Positions 6,225 to 10,435 of a DNA stretch of 10,435 nucleotides are shown piece after piece (the first letter of the stretch is position 1; each line of letters opens with the position of its first letter). Position numbers and translations under genes: made by a program. The DNA is from Sphingobacteriales bacterium (GTDB taxonomy: Bacteria > Bacteroidota > Bacteroidia > Chitinophagales > Chitinophagaceae). The DNA lies in NCBI GenBank assembly GCA_023251215.1, contig JAHEZF010000036.1:1-10435 (forward strand), given 5' to 3'. The notes under the pieces were generated by a model. It ran no database searches, was not told the DNA's origin, and saw only the letters and a list, made by a program, of their open reading frames with translations.

Positions 6225-7052
6225 ATGGTACAGAAGCTGTTTTTATATAAGAACTCGCTGATCAGTTATTACCGGTTTGGCACTGGTGTTAAACGGGTTC
6301 TATGTTTTCATGGTTATGGCGACGATGGAACCATTTACAGTTTTCTTGAAAAATACGCCGGGAATCAATTTACTTTCTATTCCATTGACCTGCCCTTTCA
6401 TGGAAAGACAGAATGGAATGAAGGTTTGATTTTTACCAGCAGCGACCTGCAACAAATCATTTATGAAATTCTGAAAGTTGAAACCCGGGAGGCAACTACA
6501 AATTCCCACAAACTTATCCTCCTTGGCTTTAGTCTCGGCGGCCGCATTGCTTTAAATCTTTACCAATCAATACCTGAACAAATAGAAAAAATTGTATTGC
6601 TGGCACCTGACGGATTAAAAATAAATTTCTGGTACTGGCTTTCTACCCAAACATGGTTGGGTAATAAGGTTTTTTCTTTTACCATGAAATATCCGGGCTG
6701 GTTTTTCGGTCTTTTAAATTTGCTCAACAAATTGCGATTAGTAAATGCCAGTATTTTCAAGTTTGTAAACTATTATATTGGCACTGCTGAAATTCGCAGG
6801 CTGTTGTTTCAGCGATGGACAACATTAAGAAAGCTAAAACCAGATATTAATGGCATTAAATCATTAATCCGCCGCAATAAAACTACAGTCAGGCTTATCT
6901 ATGGTAAACATGACCGCATCATTTTGCCTATTGTAGGTGAAAAATTTAAAATTGCAATTGAAAAGTACTGTACAATAAAGATCATTCACTCCGGCCACCA
7001 GGTTCTGCACGAAAAGCATACAGGGGAAATAATACCGGCCCTGTTATATTAA
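6225..7052 (+). CDS. Alpha/beta hydrolase
   Basis: A 275-residue cytoplasmic alpha/beta-hydrolase fold protein, probably an esterase, lipase-like or related C-X bond hydrolase. The oxyanion region is CFHGYGDDG (27-35), the nucleophile elbow is GFSLGG with Ser103, the acidic residue is probably Asp230 in YGKHD, and the catalytic histidine is probably His258 in HSGHQVL. Residues about 135-200 form a helical, aromatic-rich cap domain (KINFWYW, YPGWFFG), which suggests a hydrophobic substrate. The ATG at 6225 gives the usual first beta strand (MVQKLFLYKN); the frame is open upstream to a TTG at 6144, but that part overlaps the marR control region. It starts a close plus-strand run, with 32 bases to the glycosyltransferase ATG. 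It is divergent from marR and might share its operator. The substrate cannot be named from the sequence. Confidence 0.85.
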   Translation: MVQKLFLYKNSLISYYRFGTGVKRVLCFHGYGDDGTIYSFLEKYAGNQFTFYSIDLPFHGKTEWNEGLIFTSSDLQQIIYEILKVETREATTNSHKLILLGFSLGGRIALNLYQSIPEQIEKIVLLAPDGLKINFWYWLSTQTWLGNKVFSFTMKYPGWFFGLLNLLNKLRLVNASIFKFVNYYIGTAEIRRLLFQRWTTLRKLKPDINGIKSLIRRNKTTVRLIYGKHDRIILPIVGEKFKIAIEKYCTIKIIHSGHQVLHEKHTGEIIPALLY

Positions 7053-7084
7053 TTATGCAATGATTAGATTTGTTTTTTACCTGC

Positions 7085-8200
7085 ATGTTTCTTTTTCTGA
7101 TAATCATATTAATTTTTGTATGTTATAGCCTGCTAATCCTTTATTACTGGATTAGTTGGCGGGCAATTCCAGAGTACATTGATTCCAACCAGTCTGCACA
7201 AACAAAAATCTCTGTTATTATCCCTGCCCGAAACGAGGAAAAGAATATCGGGCCCCTGCTCGGAGCATTACAGCAACAAACCTATTCAAAAGAATTATTT
7301 GAAGTTATTGTCGTAGATGATCATTCGACGGATGCGACAGCCGCCATTGTCAGACAGTTCTCAACGGTAAAATTGTTGCAACTGAAAGATGAAAAAATTA
7401 ACTCGTATAAAAAGAAAGCCATTGAAACCGGTATAGCAGCGGCAACCGGCGAACTGATCGTTACCACTGACGCCGATTGTATGCCGGCAACTACCTGGCT
7501 GAAAACAATTGCTGCCTTCAAAGAAGAAAAGCAGGCCGTCTTTATTGCTGCCCCGGTTGTATTTGCAAATGATAACTCAGTACTTGAAGTTTTTCAGTCA
7601 TTGGATTTTTTAGTACTGCAGGGTATCACTGGCGCATCAGTGCAAAAAAATATCCATTCTATGTGTAACGGCGCCAACCTAGCTTATGAAAAAAAAGTTT
7701 TTTACGAAGTAAATGGTTTTACCGGGATCAATCACATTGCTTCCGGCGATGATATGTTACTCATGCATAAGATATGGGAGAAATACCCGGACGAGGTTCG
7801 CTACCTGAAATCCAAAGATGCAATAATTGTTACCCGACCTATGAAAACCTGGAAGGAATTTTTCAATCAACGTATCCGCTGGGCAAGTAAGGCCAGGCAA
7901 TACGCCGATAAACGAATAATTGCTGTGCTGTTGCTGGTTTATCTTTTTAATCTTTCCTTTTTATCGTTGCTGATTGCTGGTTGCTGGTTACCGGTCTATT
8001 GGCTTTTACTGATCGGGTTGTGGATTGTTAAAACAATTATTGAATTTCCTTTCGTTTATTCGGTTGCTACTTTTTTTAATAAACAAAAACTGATGAAATA
8101 CTTTTTCTTCTTTCAGCCACTTCACATTGCTTATACAATTATATCCGGATTATTTGGCCAGTTTGGCCGGTATGAATGGAAAGGAAGAAAAGTAAAATGA
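7085..8200 (+). CDS. Membrane-bound family 2 glycosyltransferase
   Basis: A processive-looking inverting glycosyltransferase (GT2, GT-A fold) of 371 residues anchored in the cytoplasmic membrane. One helix is at 2-22, and three more segments lie near 278-297, 301-320 and 338-358. The cytoplasmic domain shows SVIIPARNEE (43-52), VVDDHSTD (76-83), the metal-binding DAD (129-131), CNGAN (194-198), GDD (221-223) as the probable catalytic acid region, and QRIRW (262-266), the Q/R-x-x-R-W acceptor motif. This set is shared with cellulose- or hyaluronan-synthase-like enzymes and with glycosyltransferases acting on lipids or carotenoids. The ATG at 7085 is used; a TTG at 7070 would add 5 residues, and neither has a strong ribosome-binding site. 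Only 22 bases separate it from the permease ATG, so the two are probably co-transcribed. Donor and product are unknown. Confidence 0.88.
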   Translation: MFLFLIIILIFVCYSLLILYYWISWRAIPEYIDSNQSAQTKISVIIPARNEEKNIGPLLGALQQQTYSKELFEVIVVDDHSTDATAAIVRQFSTVKLLQLKDEKINSYKKKAIETGIAAATGELIVTTDADCMPATTWLKTIAAFKEEKQAVFIAAPVVFANDNSVLEVFQSLDFLVLQGITGASVQKNIHSMCNGANLAYEKKVFYEVNGFTGINHIASGDDMLLMHKIWEKYPDEVRYLKSKDAIIVTRPMKTWKEFFNQRIRWASKARQYADKRIIAVLLLVYLFNLSFLSLLIAGCWLPVYWLLLIGLWIVKTIIEFPFVYSVATFFNKQKLMKYFFFFQPLHIAYTIISGLFGQFGRYEWKGRKVK

Positions 8201-8222
8201 TTTCTTGCTATCTTTCTTCTTT

Positions 8223-9317
8223 ATGAACGACTCACAACTCTCTTTTCAACAGGCAGCCTGGAAACGATTAAAAAAAAATAAAGGCGCAATCTTTGGCATA
8301 TTTGTAATTATTATTGCTGTAGTGGTCGCCATCTTTGCTTATTTCCTGGCACCCGACTCTTCGCCTTATGCTAACCGGATCATTTTAGAAATTGGCGGAG
8401 AGAAACCGGGTTTCAAACAAAGTTTTATTAAAGTAAAAAAAGATAAATCCATTGCCCCAGCAAATTTTCTTACACAACTCCTTTCGGGCAAAGAAGATGC
8501 TTTTTATTATGTCCCGATCATAAGTTATGAACAAAAAAAAGATAGCTTCATTGTTCAAAAATTTATTGACGAGGAACTGAGTGAAAAGCAGGTTTATCAT
8601 TTTTCTCAATTAGCACCCCGGGCAATCACTTCTAAAAAATTTTTATTGGGTACCGATAAATATGGTCGTGATATTTTAAGCCGCCTGATCGTTGGTACAA
8701 GAGTAAGTTTAAGTGTGGGCCTTATCACCGTTATTATTTCACTCAGCATGGGGTTGATACTGGGTTCCCTCGCTGGCTATTTCCGTGGACGCACCGATGA
8801 TATTATTATGTGGTTCATTAATGTGATCTGGAGTATTCCTACCCTTTTACTTGTATTTGCCATTACTCTTGTCCTGGGAAAAGGTTTCTGGCAGGTATTT
8901 ATCGCAGTGGGCTTAACGATGTGGGTGAATGTAGCAAGATTGGTACGGGGACAGGTGTTGGGAGTACGGGAACTGGAATATGTGGAAGCAACAAGAGCAT
9001 TGGGGTTCTCTCATTTCAGAATCATCGTCCGCCATATATGGCCAAATATTATGGGGCCTGTCATAGTTATTGCCGCTTCAAACTTTGCTTCGGCCATCGT
9101 CATTGAAGCAGGATTAAGTTTTTTAGGAGCAGGCGTACAGCCGCCACAGCCAAGCTGGGGATTAATGATCAAAGAGAATTATAATTTTATCATCACCCAA
9201 AATCCTATGCTGGCATTGGCGCCCGGATTTGCCATTATGCTTCTCGTTCTTGCTTTTAATCTGCTCGGAAACGGATTAAGAGATGCTTTGAATGTGAGGG
9301 GAAAAGGCCTCTCCTAA
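8223..9317 (+). CDS. ABC transporter permease, DppC/OppC type
   Basis: An inner-membrane permease of the dipeptide/oligopeptide/nickel ABC import family, 364 residues. Residues 1-43 are the OppC-type N-terminus with helix 1 (about 22-43). The core begins at LLGTDKYGRDILSRL (141-155), the family hallmark, followed by five more helices. The EAA coupling loop, which contacts the ATPase, is at about 250-275 (YVEATRALGF, then RHIWPN). GLSFLGAGVQPPQPSWG (297-313) is also typical. Between helix 1 and the GTDKYGRD motif lie about 100 residues, roughly 60 more than I would expect from E. coli DppC, probably a periplasmic insertion. The ATG at 8223 (MNDSQLS) is preferred over an in-frame TTG at 8205. 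The partner permease (DppB type), ATPases and binding protein are absent from the window, so transport direction and substrate are not certain. Confidence 0.92.
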   Translation: MNDSQLSFQQAAWKRLKKNKGAIFGIFVIIIAVVVAIFAYFLAPDSSPYANRIILEIGGEKPGFKQSFIKVKKDKSIAPANFLTQLLSGKEDAFYYVPIISYEQKKDSFIVQKFIDEELSEKQVYHFSQLAPRAITSKKFLLGTDKYGRDILSRLIVGTRVSLSVGLITVIISLSMGLILGSLAGYFRGRTDDIIMWFINVIWSIPTLLLVFAITLVLGKGFWQVFIAVGLTMWVNVARLVRGQVLGVRELEYVEATRALGFSHFRIIVRHIWPNIMGPVIVIAASNFASAIVIEAGLSFLGAGVQPPQPSWGLMIKENYNFIITQNPMLALAPGFAIMLLVLAFNLLGNGLRDALNVRGKGLS

Positions 9318-9318
9318 A

Positions 9319-9337
9319 TCCTCTCCGAAGGAGAGGA
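9319..9337. terminator. Hairpin between convergent permease and O-antigen ligase-like genes
   Basis: TCCTCTCC (9319-9326), loop GAA and GGAGAGGA (9330-9337) form a perfect 8-base stem. It starts one base after the permease stop codon and lies 36 bases beyond the 3' end of the convergent gene, where a bidirectional terminator would be expected. No T-run follows on either strand, so it does not meet the classical intrinsic terminator pattern. It could protect mRNA ends or be a copy of a dispersed palindrome. Confidence 0.45.
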
Positions 9338-9373
9338 CTTGCTAACACACAAAGCCAAAAGATTGAAAATTTC

Positions 9374-10435
9374 CTAATCTATTTCTTTATTACTAAACTC
9401 ATGACGAGTATTAATATCCGTCACTATCAGTATGGATAAACACAAAAAGAAAATACTGCCAATCTTATCGGTTTCGATAAGATCGCTTAAAAAATTAACG
9501 GTAATGATCATTGCAAGGATTGCTCCAATGGTGATTGCAATTGTTTTATAATAAACGTCCCGTATCCGGTGATAAAGTTGCTGGGCATAATACAACATGC
9601 CTCCCAGCAATGCCAGGAAAAAGATAAGACCGGGAATGCCCTGCTCTGTTGCCAGCAAAAGAAAATAGTTATGTACAGTTGAATGATCGGGATTATTGCT
9701 CACCCATGTTCTGAATGCCGGTATGGCATATGTTTTATACTGATCATAAAATGTATTGGGCCCATATCCCGTCAACGAATTATCTTTTATCATACGAATG
9801 CCGGCGATCCACCGGTAAAAACGTTCAGCCGTGGAAATATCTTTTAATTTATAGGTTGCAACAAGGTGTTGCCGGAAATCGGCATGATAAATAGTTTTAT
9901 TGTAATTATTGGCGAACCGAAGATAATTATCATCACTTTTAATCCAGAACAACAATCCCAGGAGGCCAATGATTCCTAATATATAAGTAGTCAGTAAAAT
10001 TTTTTTGCGAATCAGCCGGTATGTAACAAGCCCGGCCACTAATGCCAGCCAGGCTCCCCTGGAATAAGAAAGAAATAAAGCCACCAGCATTATTAAAACG
10101 GCTATTGAAATTAATACACGCCACTTTCGGGGCTTGCTTAGTTTATAAAATGCAAAGAATAGCGGTATTGTGCAAACCAGCATAGCAGCATACGTGACAT
10201 GATTACGAAAGAAAGGAGCAATAGCTTCATTTATTTCGATAAAACGAAAGCCCATACCCCAATGTCTTATCAATGCAATGATTATTACCAGGAACATGGA
10301 AGAGGCAATTACCAGCGCTGCATATTTAAGATTTTGTTTTTGCCGAAAAACAATTAATGGCGCTATTACAAATGCACCGATATACCAGCTTTTGGCCAGC
10401 AGATATTTTATTGAAACAATGCTTTGAGTTGAAAA
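9374..10435 (-). CDS. O-antigen ligase/polymerase-like membrane protein (partial, N-terminus beyond window)
   Basis: A polytopic membrane protein of the O-antigen ligase / Wzy-C superfamily, which transfers or polymerises undecaprenyl-linked glycans on the periplasmic side. The frame has no stop codon from 9374 to the right edge, so 353 residues are seen and the start lies outside. The ATG at 10297 is internal: the 46 codons upstream of it continue a membrane segment pattern (KSWYIGAFVIAPLIV). Family features are LFLSYSRGAWLALVAG (about 120-135 of the visible part) and a large periplasmic loop. The loop contains RWIAGIRMIKDNSLTGYGPNTF and then STVHNYFLLLATEQGIPGL, with the His-Asn at about 255-256 matching the conserved histidine of WaaL-type ligases. 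About three more helices follow. The gene is convergent with the permease. Whether it is a ligase, a polymerase or a protein glycosylation enzyme cannot be settled here. Confidence 0.85.
   Translation of the reverse strand, partial: FSTQSIVSIKYLLAKSWYIGAFVIAPLIVFRQKQNLKYAALVIASSMFLVIIIALIRHWGMGFRFIEINEAIAPFFRNHVTYAAMLVCTIPLFFAFYKLSKPRKWRVLISIAVLIMLVALFLSYSRGAWLALVAGLVTYRLIRKKILLTTYILGIIGLLGLLFWIKSDDNYLRFANNYNKTIYHADFRQHLVATYKLKDISTAERFYRWIAGIRMIKDNSLTGYGPNTFYDQYKTYAIPAFRTWVSNNPDHSTVHNYFLLLATEQGIPGLIFFLALLGGMLYYAQQLYHRIRDVYYKTIAITIGAILAMIITVNFLSDLIETDKIGSIFFLCLSILIVTDINTRHEFSNKEID

Noticed and set aside
1..10435. Search for mobile elements, CRISPR arrays, tRNAs, riboswitches, defence or toxin-antitoxin genes
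   Set aside because: No transposase or integrase motifs, no regularly spaced repeats, no cloverleaf-like sequence and no small toxin or antitoxin pair were seen by reading both strands.

Overview
The window looks like ordinary chromosomal DNA from a Bacteroidota bacterium, most likely of the Chitinophagaceae. Three things point there. The base composition is moderately AT-rich. The start codons mostly lack a Shine-Dalgarno sequence. At least two upstream regions carry the Bacteroidota-type promoter (TTG, 19-20 bases, TAnnTTTG) rather than an E. coli-type promoter. The protein set fits as well: a two-subunit-type 2-oxoacid:ferredoxin oxidoreductase beta subunit, a roughly 600-residue acyl-CoA dehydrogenase, and a conserved-looking seven-helix membrane protein. 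Assignment to the family level is an inference from remembered protein resemblance.

Left part (16-2811, all minus strand): korB-type oxidoreductase beta subunit, an AhpD-like carboxymuconolactone decarboxylase family protein, and a secreted N-acetylmuramoyl-L-alanine amidase with N-terminal SH3-like and AMIN-like regions. Divergent from the amidase is a plus-strand orphan seven-helix membrane protein (3005-3739). It converges, with only 8 bases between stop codons, on the acyl-CoA dehydrogenase (3748-5556, minus).

Middle part: a MarR-family regulator (5699-6139, minus) lies directly upstream of the acyl-CoA dehydrogenase on the same strand. It has a well-formed promoter, and a perfect palindrome sits at its predicted transcription start, which suggests autoregulation. 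The 142-base gap between the regulator and the dehydrogenase holds an imperfect inverted repeat and a triple GTTTAA microrepeat.

Right part: divergent from marR is a tightly spaced plus-strand run of an alpha/beta hydrolase, a membrane-bound family 2 glycosyltransferase and a DppC/OppC-type ABC transporter permease (6225-9317). A strong short hairpin separates this run from a convergent O-antigen ligase/polymerase-like gene. That gene stays open to the right edge of the window, so it is partial here.

I see no tRNA, rRNA, CRISPR array, transposase, phage gene or recognisable defence system. All eleven-kilobase-scale structure is explained by nine housekeeping or envelope genes plus one orphan membrane protein. 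The most interesting items are the marR operator/promoter arrangement, a perfect 16-base palindrome inside the dehydrogenase coding sequence, the intergenic repeats, and the orphan seven-helix protein. I did not find convincing evidence of a new multi-gene system.
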